A DNA stretch of 64,000 nt from Argopecten irradians. Lineage: Eukaryota > Mollusca > Bivalvia > Pectinida > Pectinidae. The first letter of the stretch is position 1. Every line of letters starts with the position of its first letter. Below are positions 49,736-63,165 of the stretch, in pieces. The DNA is taken from the NCBI RefSeq assembly GCF_041381155.1, contig NC_091134.1:59613467-59677466 (forward strand), given 5' to 3'. Under the pieces are notes generated by a model, which saw only the letters and a program-made list of their open reading frames with translations, searched no databases and was not told where the DNA came from. The translations under genes and the position numbers were made by a program.

Positions 49736-52700
49736 CAAGTGGATAACATTTTGTATAGTACTTTTAAGATCTTTTATGATAATTCATTAAACAGTTAAAT
49801 TAGGATGCAGCACTGATTCAATGTTTAATTAGATTATCCATATCTTTGTTGGTACACATGATCATATAAGTGCAGTAAGGTCAGCTTCTGATGTGTTGAT
49901 TACAAGATATATGTTAAATAGTCCAATGAATAGTTCTGTGGGTATAGTGCTAGCTTGAGGTAATACAAAGTCTGCCAAGGAAGATTAGATTTCAGAATTT
50001 GCATTTTTCGTTTTAATGTCTTAATGGCAATAAGATTAGTAATCTGATATTATGCCAAAGAACTGAATTCATTTTCAAAGTTTGTTTCTGTAAAGACAAA
50101 TGTGTTTATCAGGACAATACATTGCTATACTTGTGTGTCCTGGTCATTTGGCTATAGATATAAAAGGTTCCAATCAGGGAAATACTAATGAAGCATTAAT
50201 GAAGAGGAAGGCTAATCAGCTGAATGAGTCAGGTATCAAGTTATACAAGTCCCTTATTCATTGATTCTCCATTTCTATTTGTTTTACATTATTCGTATAA
50301 TATCTTTTGAAGAGGAAAATAAAAATGTTTAAATGAACACATTTTCGACTCCTTTCACCCTGAAGTGATACAAGTGTTAGTAGTTGCTATTATAAGATTG
50401 GAACAATTGTCTCGAAACATTAATTGACTCTCTGTTTAATTTGTATTGCATGGCATCAAAGTAAAACAGCAAACAAATTAGAGTTAACAAGAAAGGCTTC
50501 TCAAATAATGGAGACAAACACATATTGATATCAGAGATAATTCAGCATATATTTGGACTCTCTGACTCCATGTTCACTTTATAGCCCTGTATCAGCTGCG
50601 TCTAACAGGCCGAGCATGGAAGAAAATCACTCAACCATATCATCAGTTTGCATAATGCAACAGCTATCTGAGATTGTAAATGGAGTAGAAGCGTGGAATA
50701 TTAAAATGATTTCTTTATTGTGTCCATATTTTATAGCTGAAATCGATACTGGGTAGTAATTATAACCTTTATAAATAGGAAGTGTTGAGAGGGCCTGTAT
50801 GGACCTAACAGGGTCCCCTCCAGTCCATCTGTTGTCACTGCTGTGGCTACAGCTGCTGGCCTACTGGATTATACTTTCTCTTTGCTTATATTCTGTAGAG
50901 ACATTTTCAGAATATCAATAGGTATTTCTGAATATCTCTAGCTGTGGAAAATATCTAGCATTTCCAATTTTAGCACCTATTTTTTATCGATTTCTTCAGA
51001 ACATGACACAAACTGAAAATCGGGACTAAAGTTTGACAATTTTGAAAGATTGGAACTGAAAGATCAGGATTTCCAGCACCATTGCAGGTATGTATGATGT
51101 GAAACGTTTAGATGAGTCGGAGTATAGAGACCTTGTCACCATGGTGATCAGTGTGTGCCTGCATGGTGGTGTACTTGATCCCTGTACAAGTGTTTGGTGT
51201 GTGGAGTATAATGATGTATTGATATCACATTAATTAGTTGGAGGTACAGATATAGGTGACTATAATACACTAGGCTAGTGTGTCACTCCCAATACACATC
51301 AAACACACTGCATGGTGGCACTGCTGTGTTGTGCAGTATGCACTTCATGGCTTTTTCTGCTTGGTGCAAAGCGTTTGCATATTCAATTAACGATTAATTT
51401 CTCTGCTAATTCTGTATACAAAAAGTACTCAAAAAATTGGATTTGTCTCGATTCAAAGATGGATGTCAGAACTATGCACCATACATGTATATTGAAGAAA
51501 TGTTTTGCAATTCTGTCTAAAAGTAATTCATACTATTAGTCAAATGGTTACTTTTCACTGGTATTACTTGGGTAGCTAGATCACACTTGGCGTACATGTC
51601 AGTCAGTTGGTTGCTGAATCATTGTCAACAGAGTATACTTTTGTTTTAATCTCTTGATACATAACTTCATTCCTTTGTTAGACATGAGAAAACCATGCAC
51701 AGGTCCATTTTTCAAGGTTCAAAAGCCAAGGTTAAGGTCACCTTATACAATTTATAGATCCAGTTGTTTCCAGATTATTGAAAATGTTTTAAAATAGCTA
51801 CTATAATTAAGGAATTTTCATTAGAGTTTCAAAAATATTGACCTGACAAAAGTACAGCTGTACCTTTACCCTAAATCTAGTCAGAACAGTTTTGAATGCA
51901 AAAGGCAACACAAACGTGACTCAGAAGTTTTAAGTTATAAAGAAGCTCTTTTACATTCTTGCTTGACGCTTTAATTCCCATATATATCGGAGTAATATAA
52001 TTTACAAATTTTTACCGAGACTTGGTTGAAGGAAACAAAGTTATGCGGGCTGTTCAAGAATTAGGTTTTGTGACATTTCTTCGTGTTTGTATAGGTCCAA
52101 TTGAAATTAAATGTTACAGTACGATATCAATAATATCTGCTAGTGTTGTGTTGAAACATCATTAAGACTTGTATGTATGTTTTTGATATACTCAAATAAA
52201 TCAAATAGGCTAATGAAAAATTGAAAATGAGAAATTAAAAAAAGTTGTGTTGCAATTAGACACAAGTTGCTTCTCAATTGCTCTAAAATCAGACAAAATG
52301 GTGAGGTCATGATTGCATAAACACACTACAGTGAGGATGATGGAGCTGCTCTTTGGTTATGTATATAATGGGAGATTATTTACCGTTGATTGAGTATCGG
52401 GTCACTCACCCGATTGTCCACAGGGATGATTCATCACATACAACTAGCAGGTCTGTGTAACGGAGGACAAAGAAGATCCGGGTATCTCCAATACCCATTG
52501 TTACTCATACAAATAGTGATTAAAGGGTATATGGCCATGTCCAATACATCAAAACAATGAACAGGTGTAATCGAGGGGAAAAACGTTGTAACAAATGGAG
52601 TAAAATGGCTATTTATTTAACCTGATTGTTGTGCCTTACTATTGCTGCTCTCCCTAAGGGTATCCGATTCATTGAAAATCCACAGGTACCCAAGTTGTTT

Positions 52701-55700
52701 TGTTGCAGAAAGTTACAACAGTAATTAAATGTGATTACAATGTCTTCATCACTATAGCTATAAAACCTGAATCTGGTTCCATGGGTGATTTTGATCCTTT
52801 AAATTCTACAATCACTAATGTTAAGATTTCAACTTATATTCAACCACATCCTGATAGGGCTGCTTTTAACAGAAACACCTAACTTTATGTCGGTATGGAT
52901 TAGAATTTTTAATGTAGAATTTTGTTTTATTTTGCTTTAATTCATATGCCAGCACAAAAAATGTCCAGAATAATGAAGTAATTAAGATAGAAATACCTCA
53001 TCATACTAGTCCAGTCTATTTTCCAGTAATGATGGTCATATTTCTGCTTTGCCATATGAAGCGTTTGATGGTTTATGAGTATTACCAATGGTGGTACCAT
53101 ACCATCCTGTTGTGTTTTTTCTCAAGATTTCAATACCATGACGTATATCCATATGTTATATTTGGGAGTCTGCAGTATTTTTCATGACAGTGTGCTGTCT
53201 GATATTCTAACATTAGACCTCTATCCTATGGTCAATGGGGTCAAGTGGTTCATAATGCTGTGGCCAAACAGATCAGGTGTTTGAAAGTATACCACTATTT
53301 CCCAGTTGTGGAGTACATGTGGACTCTATCTTTCCTCATTGCCAAAACCTGGCATATTAAACTAAAAAATAATTCTTGTTGGTGATAAAACATAAAACAA
53401 TGCATTAGAGTATTATTAGCTCAAATACATGATTAAATGAGGATATATACTTCTAAATTATGTAGAAATAAGACAGTGAGAGAAGAGGATTTATCCCTAT
53501 CAGGCCACACATAGACTTCTATTAGACCTCCCCTTTTGAGAAGCAGGGGAGTCTGAAAGTTTTACGACCTTTTAATACACAACAGGGAAAGAAAGGGCTT
53601 TGAAGATGACCCTTTTTAAGGGGAAAAGAGATTAGGGTCTTGGAGTGTATCTGTTCACTGCAGGCCAACAACATCCCCAATCTGCATGTTTATTAAACCA
53701 TCCATTTGTGTTATCAGGTCAGGAACTCACTTAGGATAAGACCGACATGTTTACATTGATAGACTTGTCTACAAGAACCAGCTTATCACCAGCAGAAAAT
53801 TCCTGCAGAATTCTCATTTGTTAAACAATTTTATAGGTTAAAACTGCACAGGTGGTTGTATTTTTTAATACATGCATGATGTTAATTGATTTTCTCAGAT
53901 TTCATTTAGCTGTAAGTATTTCAATGATAAAATTTCTGTATCATGAAAGACTGCTCTTACCTTGTAATCTCTGCTAAGTATTATTGAGGCAATTTCACAT
54001 AGTTAATTATAATATGCCATCCAAAAGTTCTGTTACACATTCAAAATTCTGAAAGGAATCAATTGAAACGTACTTCACAGATTTTATACATGGTTTCACA
54101 TAAAAGATATTACGTGCAAAATTTTGGAGGATTATCTTTCATTTAAATCAAATGAAAAAGACATAGTTTGTTGGATAAGGATGCCTTATAAATGGAACAG
54201 GAAAACACAAGAGTGTGATTGACTTAGGTGGACATGGCAGGTTACGTAATCGTGTCTATGCCTCCGTCTAGGGGACACCCTCTAGTGCCTACTAACACTA
54301 AAGGCCAATGACTCGGGCTGCCCACATATTATTGGAAAGCTGCGACAATTTATGCAAAAGTTTTGGGGCTGAATTCATGGTGAGGATGACTGTGGGAAAC
54401 TGGTCGTCAGACTGTCTGAAAGCCAATTACTGGCAAACCAACAATTCTCTTTACCAATGTGTTTCTGGTGATACTCTAGAACATCTCTCATTTTTCAGAC
54501 AAAGACATATACTGTAACTTTCTGCTATTTCATCACTTTGAAAGTCTGGTAACATCAAACCACAAACCCCTTTCAGTACAAATTCACTTCTCAATGTTTT
54601 AAAGCTTATGTGTGCATGGCCATCAATTAAAAAAAAAAGCTAAAATATTATGAGTAGGTATCATGCACACCTACAGAAAAATCTGAATATCAAACTCTAT
54701 GCTGTGGGAATTGAAGGTTTATTCTATGTCATTGCACCATGGATCAGATCATTGACAGCTTAAAGAAGTACCTTGAATTCTTTTGAGAAAAGTTGAAAAT
54801 GTGAAATGTGAAAAATAACCAAAACCAATTTACAATTGCATATCTTCTATCAAAATTAACTTGGCTCTAATGAATCGAAGGAAGCTTTTAGACATGGAGG
54901 TAAATGTTGAACAGCAAAAGTATTCAAGTTAGATTTACATAAGGATATTTTTCACGGCTTATTGCAGAGTGTATACTATGCATATGGGTCATTTGTAATG
55001 TAAAACTATGCAGCGAATAGCTTATTATTTTTTACTTGATACACAAATCTCTTCATCTATGTAGTGTAATAAAGTTCTATATGAAGGATATTTTCTACAA
55101 AGAGTTTCTTCTAGGTGGAAACTGAACTTGCATCAATATTTACACATAAGAAGCAACTGTTGGTGACCTAGAATGTTTTAACTTCCTGAAGGTTAGAAGT
55201 TCTTTGGACCAGAGGGGTTAAAGCACTGTGGGCCATTGATTCTGACAGGAAGTGGTTGTCTGGTACTGTAACAGGTAATGTACATACAAGGGTGACTGAA
55301 AGGTAAACCTCAAAAACACAAACTTCTATCTCAAACAATTGTTGCTGCTACAGTTGGTGAAAAGGAGTTGATGTTTACAAAGAGTTGAAGGGACAGGTGT
55401 CTGTTGTAAAAATACCAAATCTTTAATTAACATATCCGACCACATCTCCATTTCTGTTTCATGTTTCAGGAAAAGGCATTCTAACAACTGTCAATCCATT
55501 GGGAAAGTAGAACACGATCATGTAAACAAGCATTTCATCTGGATCTGCAAAACTCTTAAATTGAAAGGAAAAATAATGAGATTAGAGGATTTCAGTAACT
55601 TTCACCTGGCAGTTGTAACTGTCTATATACAAGCAGCTTGTTCTGTAATTTACCAGACTTGACAGGTGATTTGTGGATCTAGGAGAGCAATGAACTTGTA

Positions 55701-56946
55701 ACTATTCAATCTGCTTCTTATATCACTTCAGAGATATTGTTTTAAAGAGAGTTGCTGAAGTGTCTCTCATCGCTGTACTTGGGTTTAGCTGACAGTAATA
55801 GTATTGTTATATATTAGATGGTGATGTATAATATAATGAGATGTGTAACTCATCCCACTGGCAGATAACAAATACACACATTTAAATACAACCATACCAA
55901 TTCACTTGTCAAAAAGCCTAGCTAATGGCTGCACTGACTTCTGTCACCCAATCAACATCTACATTTTAGTTGATATTGGTAACGTTTAATTGAATTAAAT
56001 CTGAACAGAGAGTCCAAATCTAAACTTTCGCACCTAAAATTAAATTAAGAAAATCTTGTCGTTTCTGATTCAATCAGTACTGAGTTTACAAATCAATTAA
56101 AAAAATACTTTAGTTCGGTTATCAATTTTGATAGAGAGTTGAACAAATTGTATTCTTTGCCAATACACAACAATAGGACCTTTGGACTGTGGCTAATGAA
56201 TACGATTTATAGCAATAATAGCAATGGCCAACGGAAAAGATTAAACTTTACTGATTTATTTTACCAATAGTAAATGTTGAAACATTATATCACCAATGAC
56301 CATGACAATGGAATCATATTTTAACATTTTCCAAGATGAATAAAAGGAGCTTAAAAGTTAGTTAAGTCCCTTGATTTGGAATAGAGTAGAATGCAAGGAA
56401 AGCGTTACACAATGAGAGCCAGTGCATGCATACATTGTATTAAGATTTCCTGTTGTTGTTTTTACATTTTGTTTAACGAACTACATAAACTGATATCATC
56501 ACATGTAGACCATGCAGTAATGTACTCAAACTGAGAGCCGCCCATTCATTGTTAAATGATAACCTTTGACTGTACACCATCATAACAAAAGTTTCCTGAG
56601 GGATGCGTTGGCCTTTCTTGACTGTCAATAGGATGTGTTTTGGTGGACAAGTAATATTACATATTAGGGCTCAAATTACTCAAGTGTAGTTTGCTTTACT
56701 GTAAAGACATAGTGACCAGGATTAAGCTGTGCATTTCCTGTCATATTGATACTAGTAAAATCATTGTGGATATGAATTGACAAAGCCTTAAAGTACCAGA
56801 AGTCATCTCTTACTACTCCTACGTATTCTACTTATAAATTGTATTGACTTAATTACTTGAAAATGACATACACCCTTCATTACCAACTGGTATATAAAGC
56901 CCACTCAAATAATTTGTTTATCTATCATTTAGTCTCGACAGTAAAC
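49736..56946. other. Longest array-free stretch, no gene recognised
   Basis: About 7.2 kb of AT-rich DNA. ORFs are at most 75 codons, lie on the plus strand at scattered places (50553, 51312, 52700, 53075, 54308) and show no conserved motif I recognise. Small palindromes (ACACTAG-g-CTAGTGT near 51271) are within chance expectation. A possible degraded MITE spans about 50940-51085. It may be an intron or intergenic DNA. Confidence 0.45.
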
Positions 56947-58245
56947 ACATGTTACTTATACACTCCAAACTTGGTGACATCATCCTGTTACTTATACACT
57001 CCAAACTTGGTGACATCATCATGTTACTTATACACTCCAAACTTGGTGACATCATCATGTTACTTATACACTCCAAACTTGGTGACATCATCATGTTACT
57101 TATACACTCCAAACTTGGTGACATCATCCTGTTACTTATACACTCCAAACTTGGTGACATCATCCTGTTACTTATACACTCCAAACTTGGTGACATCATC
57201 ATGTTACTTATACACTCCAAACTTGGTGACATCATCATGTTACTTATACACTCCAAACTTGGTGACATCATCATGTTACTTATACACTCCAAACTTGGTG
57301 ACATCATCATGTTACTTATACACTCCAAACTTGGTGACATCATCTGTTACTTATACACTCCAAACTTGGTGACATCATCATGTTACTTATACACTCCAAA
57401 CTTGGTGACATCATCATGTTACTTATACACTCCAAACTTGGTGACATCATCATGTTACTTATACACTCCAAACTTGGTGACATCATCTGTTACTTATACA
57501 CTCCAAACTTGGTGACATCATCCTGTTACTTATACACTCCAAACTTGGTGACATCATCATGTTACTTATACACTCCAAACTTGGTGACATCATCATGTTA
57601 CTTATACACTCCAAACTTGGTGACATCATCATGTTACTTATACACTCCAAACTTGGTGACATCATCCTGTTACTTATACACTCCAAACTTGGTGACATCA
57701 TCCTGTTACTTATACACTCCAAACTTGGTGACATCATCCTGTTACTTATACACTCCAAACTTGGTGACATCATCCTGTTACTTATACACTCCAAACTTGG
57801 TGACATCATCCTGTTACTTATACACTCCAAACTTGGTGACATCATCATGTTACTTATACACTCCAAACTTGGTGACATCATCATGTTACTTATACACTCC
57901 AAACTTGGTGACATCATCATGTTACTTATACACTCCAAACTTGGTGACATCATCCTGTTACTTATACACTCCAAACTTGGTGACATCATCATGTTACTTA
58001 TACACTCCAAACTTGGTGACATCATCATGTTACTTATACACTCCAAACTTGGTGACATCATCATGTTACTTATACACTCCAAACTTGGTGACATCATCAT
58101 GTTACTTATACACTCCAAACTTGGTGACATCATCCTGTTACTTATACACTCCAAACTTGGTGACATCATCCTGTTACTTATACACTCCAAACTTGGTGAC
58201 ATCATCATGTTACTTATACACTCCAAACTTGGTGACATCATCATG
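56947..58245. repeat. Highly homogeneous 36-bp minisatellite
   Basis: 36 copies of a 36-bp unit (ATGTTACTTATACACTCCAA then ACTTGGTGACATCATC). Identity is essentially complete apart from an A/C choice at the first base of each unit and two one-base deletions (near 57344 and 57487). Three frames are open at once (CYLYTPNLVTSS and MLLIHSKLGDII on plus, MMSPSLECISNM on minus), explaining the long ORFs here. The edges are sharp: unrelated AT-rich DNA on the left and GAGGTTTGGAGC on the right. Near-identity marks very recent expansion or homogenisation. Confidence 0.97.
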
Positions 58246-59581
58246 AGGTTTGGAGCTAAAATAATTACTATAAGGGAAACACTTTTTATTGACCCCATTG
58301 AATAAATCAAGGGATTGGAAACCCTAGCACTCACTTAAATGAACTTTTGCATTAATTGTTTAATTTTTAAATTCTTATTGGTAGGATTTGTTAACCAATT
58401 GCTGTAGGCCTCCTTTAAATCATTGAAACAAAAACATTAAAGTGTTTAATTGAGTATGGTGATACAGTTGAACATTTCAGAATATTTGACTCAGTTGACC
58501 TTAAATGAAGGTCAAGGTCCTTTATCTGATCAAATTTAAAAGTGTACCAGCGCTGAAACAGCTTTACCCCCTTGGTGGACAGGTCAGTTCTCCAGGGTGT
58601 TGTGGCCATTTTGGTGTTACTACTGGAATCATATCTCATTTGATGTTCCCATAACAAATTAAGGCTCACATCCTGTTGGTGGGGCCTAGATCCACGGTAT
58701 AGGAATGAGGTCAGTGATCTTTGATACATACATTCATGTAAGTAATGAACGCCAACATTATACATCTCTCTAAGCTATTTATAGATCAGCTAGGTACACA
58801 GGTACAATCCTTTGAGGCCAACCCAATTAGTCTTTTATCTGATCTGATTCCTGGTTATCTCAAGACTGCCGTATTTTATGAATGAGAAAATTATCAATAA
58901 AAAGTTATTGAAAATCTGAAAGGAGAGCTGGAGGAGCGCCTACCCTGGGGCGGCCACACACCACTTGAGTCAGTCCACAGCAGGGTTCAGCTAACAAGCT
59001 ATCAAATTAAAATATAGACCCTCAAATACATACTACTCAGCATACTAAACATAACATTTACTAACAGGTTGTAATGTTAAATATCATAAATTGTTATTTA
59101 AGAGGCAATGCTATTTTCAAGAATTTGTAGCATTGCACTTTAACCTTCATGATGCGTTATTTATCTACTGAACTTCCTCAATATACCACTCACATGTAAG
59201 GCATGGTGCTAATTTATTACTGAGGGGAGGTATGGTAGATGCATGTTCAAGTGGCAAACATCAGATATGTATAAAACAGAAGATATATTGACCATAAATG
59301 AGGTCAAGTCTTTAAAATGGTAAAAAGTTCAAATTGAAATGTGTATTTCTGTCGAATGTGGCAATTTCTATTTCTGATTGAAGCAAAACATGGATAAGTT
59401 TTGGTGATGAGGTTTCATTTTGCTATTAAATCTGAATTTCAGTCTCTGTTTCCATAGTCGAAGTACTGAGCTATATATCTATCCTACCAGCTGTCAACTT
59501 TGTGACCAAATTTTAGAAGAATAAAGAAATGAATGAATGCAGACGAATGAATGAAAGGTACTACATGTGATGTAGCATTTT
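58246..59581. other. Spacer, no clear gene
   Basis: AT-rich sequence between the 36-bp array and the paired ~2 kb elements. It holds one unrecognised minus-strand ORF (58415-58765) and a short GAATGAATG microsatellite-like patch near 59530-59555. Confidence 0.45.
58415..58765 (-). CDS. Weak ORF, 116 aa, unrecognised
   Basis: The longest non-repeat open frame in the window. The product would be basic, with no signal peptide, membrane segment or motif I know. No frames of comparable quality lie nearby, and no splice sites were matched to it. Given the window size, a frame of this length is expected by chance. Listed for completeness only. Confidence 0.1.
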   Translation of the reverse strand: MYNVGVHYLHECMYQRSLTSFLYRGSRPHQQDVSLNLLWEHQMRYDSSSNTKMATTPWRTDLSTKGVKLFQRWYTFKFDQIKDLDLHLRSTESNILKCSTVSPYSIKHFNVFVSMI

Positions 59582-61628
59582 AAGGTCATCTGACCGTAGG
59601 TCAGGATGACCTATTGTCATCATGTTTTGTCCGTCGTTGTGCGCCGTGCGTCGTGCGTAAGACTATTTATACAAAAGCCTACTCCTCCTTAACTCTTGAG
59701 TGGATTAAATCCATATTTGGTGTGAAACATCATTGGGGAAGGAAAATCATATTTTATATAAATGAGCCTGGTCCGACTCCTAGGGGCTGAGGGGTGGGGC
59801 CCCAAAAGGGCAAATTTTCTTATTTTAAGCTTTAAAATCCTACTCCTCCTTCATCCTTGGATTGATTTCATCCATATTTGGTGTGAAACATCATTTGGGA
59901 AGGACAATCATATTTTATATAAATGAGCCTGGTCCAACCCCTAGGGGCTGAGGGGTGGGGCCCCAAAAGGGCAAATTTTCTTATTTTAAGCTTTAAAATC
60001 CTACTCCTCCTTCATCCTTGGATTGATTTCATCCATATTTGGTATGAAACATTATTTGGGAAGGACAATCATATTTTATATAAATGAGCCTGGTCCGACC
60101 CCTAGGGGCTAAGGGGTGGGGCCCCAAATGAGCAAATCTCTTATTTTAAGCTTTAAAATCCTACTCCTCCTTCATCCTTGGATTGATTTCATCCATATTT
60201 GGTGTGAAACATCATTGGGGAAGGACAATCATATTTTATATAATTGAGCCTGGTCCGACTCCTAGGGGCTGAGGGGTGGGGCCCCAAATGGGCAAATTTT
60301 CTTATTTTAAGCTTTAAATCCTACTCCTCTTTCATCCTTGGATGTATTTCATCCATATTTGGTATGAAACATCATTTCGGAAGGATAATCATATTTTATA
60401 TAAATGAGCCTGGTCCAACCCCTAGGGGCTGAGGTGTGGGGCCCCAAAAGGGCAAATTTTCTTATTTTAAGCTTTAAAATCCTACTCCTCCATCATCCTT
60501 GAATTGGTTTCATCCATATTTGGTGTGAAATATCATTTGGGAAGGACAATCGTATTTGATATAAATGAGCCTGGTCCGACCCCTAGGGGCTGAGGGGTGG
60601 GGCCCCAAAAGGGCAAATTTTCTTATTTTAAGTTTTAAAATCCTACTCCTCCTTCATCCTTGGATGGATTTCATCCATATTTGGTATGATACATCATTGG
60701 GGAAAGACAATAATTTTTTTGATATAAATGAGTTAGGTGATTCCGCTAGGGGTGAGGGGCGGGGCCCCAAAAGGGCAAATTTTCTTTATTTAAGCTTTGA
60801 AATCTTACTCCTCCTTCATCCTTGGATGGATTTCATCCATATTTGGTATGATACATCATTGGGGAAAGACAATCATTTTTTATGTAAATGAGATAGGTCC
60901 GACCCCTAGGGGCAGAGGTGCAGGGTCCCAAAAGGGCAAATTTTCTTAATTTAAGCTTTAAAATCTTACTCCTCCTTCATCCTTGGATGGATTTCACCCA
61001 TATTTGGTGTGAAACATCATTTGGGAAGGACAATCATATTTTATATGAACGAGTTAGGTCTGACCCCTGGGGACAGAGGGGTGGGGCTCAGAAGGGGGAA
61101 CTTCAATGAAATTTATCTTTCAAATCCTACTCCTCCTTAACTCTTAAGTGGCTTTTTTCCATATTCCATATTTGGTGTAAAACATCATTAGGGAAGGAGA
61201 ATCATATTTTATATAAAGATATTGGTTACCCAAGATGGCCACTGGCCCACTTCATGTTTTCAGGTTTCGGTCTCTGATCTCAACGAAAATTGATCTATAG
61301 GGGTTTTAAGGGATGGCGAACAACATGCAAACATATTCGTAAAGATTTTGTTATTCCAAAATGGGGGTCCAAAATGGGAGCTTTGCTGAAATTTGGCTTT
61401 AAAATCTTACTCCGCCTTAATCCTTGAATGGGTTACAACTATAAATGGATGAAGGGCTACAAAGTTTGTTCAACAAATGACCTTTACCTATTTCAGAAAC
61501 TTTAATATTCAACAAAGGAGTTCCTTGTATTGCTTATATTAATTAATTATTAACCACTACTTTATACTCTGACTTTGTTGTTTTGTGCCATGAGTCAGAT
61601 GACCGTTAAGGCCCATGGGTCTCTTGTT
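59582..61628. mobile_element. ~2.05-kb HINE/pearl-like element, copy 1
   Basis: It starts AAGGTCATCTGACC and ends AAGGCCCATGGGTCTCTTGT(T). The 11-bp GGTCATCTGAC (59584-59594) is exactly inverted as GTCAGATGACC (61594-61604), 24 bp before the end. A 3' hairpin core CCCATGGG precedes CTCTTGT. The interior is a tandem array of ~160-bp units. Subterminal inverted repeats, a 3' hairpin, an internal minisatellite and insertion next to T are the described features of Helentron-associated elements such as the oyster 'pearl' family (established knowledge). Applying the name here is inference. No Rep/helicase is encoded, so it is non-autonomous. Confidence 0.65.
59680..61215. repeat. ~160-bp internal tandem repeat of copy 1
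   Basis: About ten units of ~160 bp, each opening CTACTCCTCCTTCATCCTTG, then CATCCATATTTGGTGTGAAA, then GACCCCTAGGGGCTGAGGGG and GGGGCCCCAAAAGGGCAAAT. Exact 160-bp spacing is seen between 60001 and 60161. The first and last units (TTAACTCTTGAGTGG, TTAACTCTTAAGTGG) resemble each other more than the middle ones, as if the middle was amplified from within. ORFs at 60244-61109 are by-products of these units. Confidence 0.9.
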
Positions 61629-61804
61629 AGGTCACCTGAGACGAAGTCTCAAGAGACCTATGGCGATAAACAAATTACTTTTTTGACTTCTTCTCCAAAA
61701 CTACTGAAACAAATTTGTTGAAATTTTGCAGAAACTTTCCATAGCCAAAGGTCAACCAAAACTGTGAATTATATGGTCCCAGCCCCCCAGGGGCCTGAGG
61801 GATG

Positions 61805-63165
61805 GGGCCAAAAGGGGTCAAATAGGCTGAAACTTCAAAAATCTTCTTCTGAATTTCCAGAAATGGCAGAATCATATATTCTACATGGATTGAAAGGTCT
61901 TGAGGTCCTTTACAAAAATTGTGAATTAATTTTATGACCCTGGGGTCTCGTGTTTCCCCCTGGGGAGGGGGTCAAGTTTACTATAGTTTATATAAGGAAA
62001 ACACATTTATGAACGTTATATGCTTATTCTTCAATATTAGGCAATAAGTCAAACTGGGTTAGAAATTTTAGCCTGAGAAAGCATTTTATCGTCATATCCA
62101 TATTTGTCCTGGCCGATGCCAAGGGGCCTTAGGGACAGGGCCAAAAGGGGTCAAATAGGCTAAAACTTCAAAAATCTTCTTCTGAATTCACAGATTTGAT
62201 GGAACCAGATACTCTTCATAGATTGGAAGGTCTTAAGGCCCTTTACAAAAATTGTGAATTTCATGGCCCTGGGATCTCAGATTTTCGCCTGGGGAGGGGG
62301 TCAAATTTACTATAGTTTATACAGGAAAACATATTAATGAACATTATTTGCTTTGTTTTCAAAGGAAATTAGTCAAACTGGGTTAGAATTATTAGCCTAA
62401 GAAAGCATTTTAACATCATAACCATATTGGTCCTTGCCGACCCCCAGGGGCCAGAGGGACAGGGCCAAATGGGGTCAAATTGGCAAACTTTTCAAAAATT
62501 TTCTGAATTCACAGATCGATTGAACCAAATACGTATACTCTTCATAGATTGAAAGGTCTTAAGGCCCTTTACAAAATGTGTGAATTTCATGGCCCTGGGA
62601 TCTCAGATTTTCCCCTGGGGAGGGAGTCAAATTTACTATACAATGTAATTTATATAGGAAAAACACATTTATGAATATTATTTGCATAGTTTTAACAGGA
62701 AATGAGTCAAACTGGGTTAGAATTATTAGTCTGAAGTAGCATTTTAACACCATATCCATATTGGTCCTGGCTGACCCCCAGGGACCAGAGAGGCACCCCT
62801 GGTTAACCATTGCCCAGGAACCATGGTTAACCATGGTTAACCATGGTTTTGACCTCTACGTTAAATGGCCAACCATGGTTAAACATGGTTGGAAGATATC
62901 AACATCAGCTCAACCATGGTTAACCATGGTTGGAGAATATCGACATCAGCTCAACCATGGTTAACCATGGTCAAAGATTTAACCATGGTTAACCAACCAT
63001 GTCTAACCATGGTAAAACCATGGTTAATCATGGTTAACCATGGTCACCTTTTGACAGGGGCAGGGCCAAAATGGGTCAAAATGGCTAAAATTTCAAAAAT
63101 CTTCTTCTGAATTGACAGGTATGATGGAACCAAATAATCTTCATAGATTAAAAAGTGAAATTTAT
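61805..63165. repeat. ~330-bp internal tandem repeat of copy 2
   Basis: Between three and four units of about 320-335 bp. The landmark TTCAAAAATCTTCTTCTGAA occurs near 61834 and 62168, in a shortened form near 62489 and again near 63093. Each unit also carries CCCTGGGGAGGGGGTCAA-like, AAACTGGGTTAGAA and GGGACAGGGCCAAAAGGGGT-like parts. The third unit is interrupted by the CCATGG palindrome block at 62793-63052, which explains the larger final spacing. Confidence 0.85.
62793..63052. repeat. Nested cluster of CCATGG palindromes
   Basis: About 260 bp filled with AACCATGG/TTAACCATGGTT motifs, each a perfect palindrome, in roughly a dozen copies. Two copies of a 41-bp subrepeat (ATATCAACATCAGCTCAACC and ATATCGACATCAGCTCAACC) are near 62895 and 62936. 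It interrupts the third ~330-bp unit exactly where intact units read GGCCAGAGGGACAGGGCC. ORFs at 62761-63110 arise from the repeats. Confidence 0.85.

Noticed and set aside
50940..51085. MITE with CTGTGGAAAAT / ATTTCCAGCAC-like ends
   Set aside because: The terminal match is short and imperfect and no target duplication was found, so it is only mentioned in the spacer entry.
56857..58334. Long ORFs across the 36-bp array, including one with a hydrophobic MLLIHSKLGDII repeat
   Set aside because: Three frames are open on the two strands over the same units, and two one-base deletions break each of them.
60244..61109. Small plus-strand ORFs with a shared LILSFKILLLLHPWMDFIHI-type segment
   Set aside because: They are translations of the 160-bp internal repeats of the HINE-like element, not a gene family.
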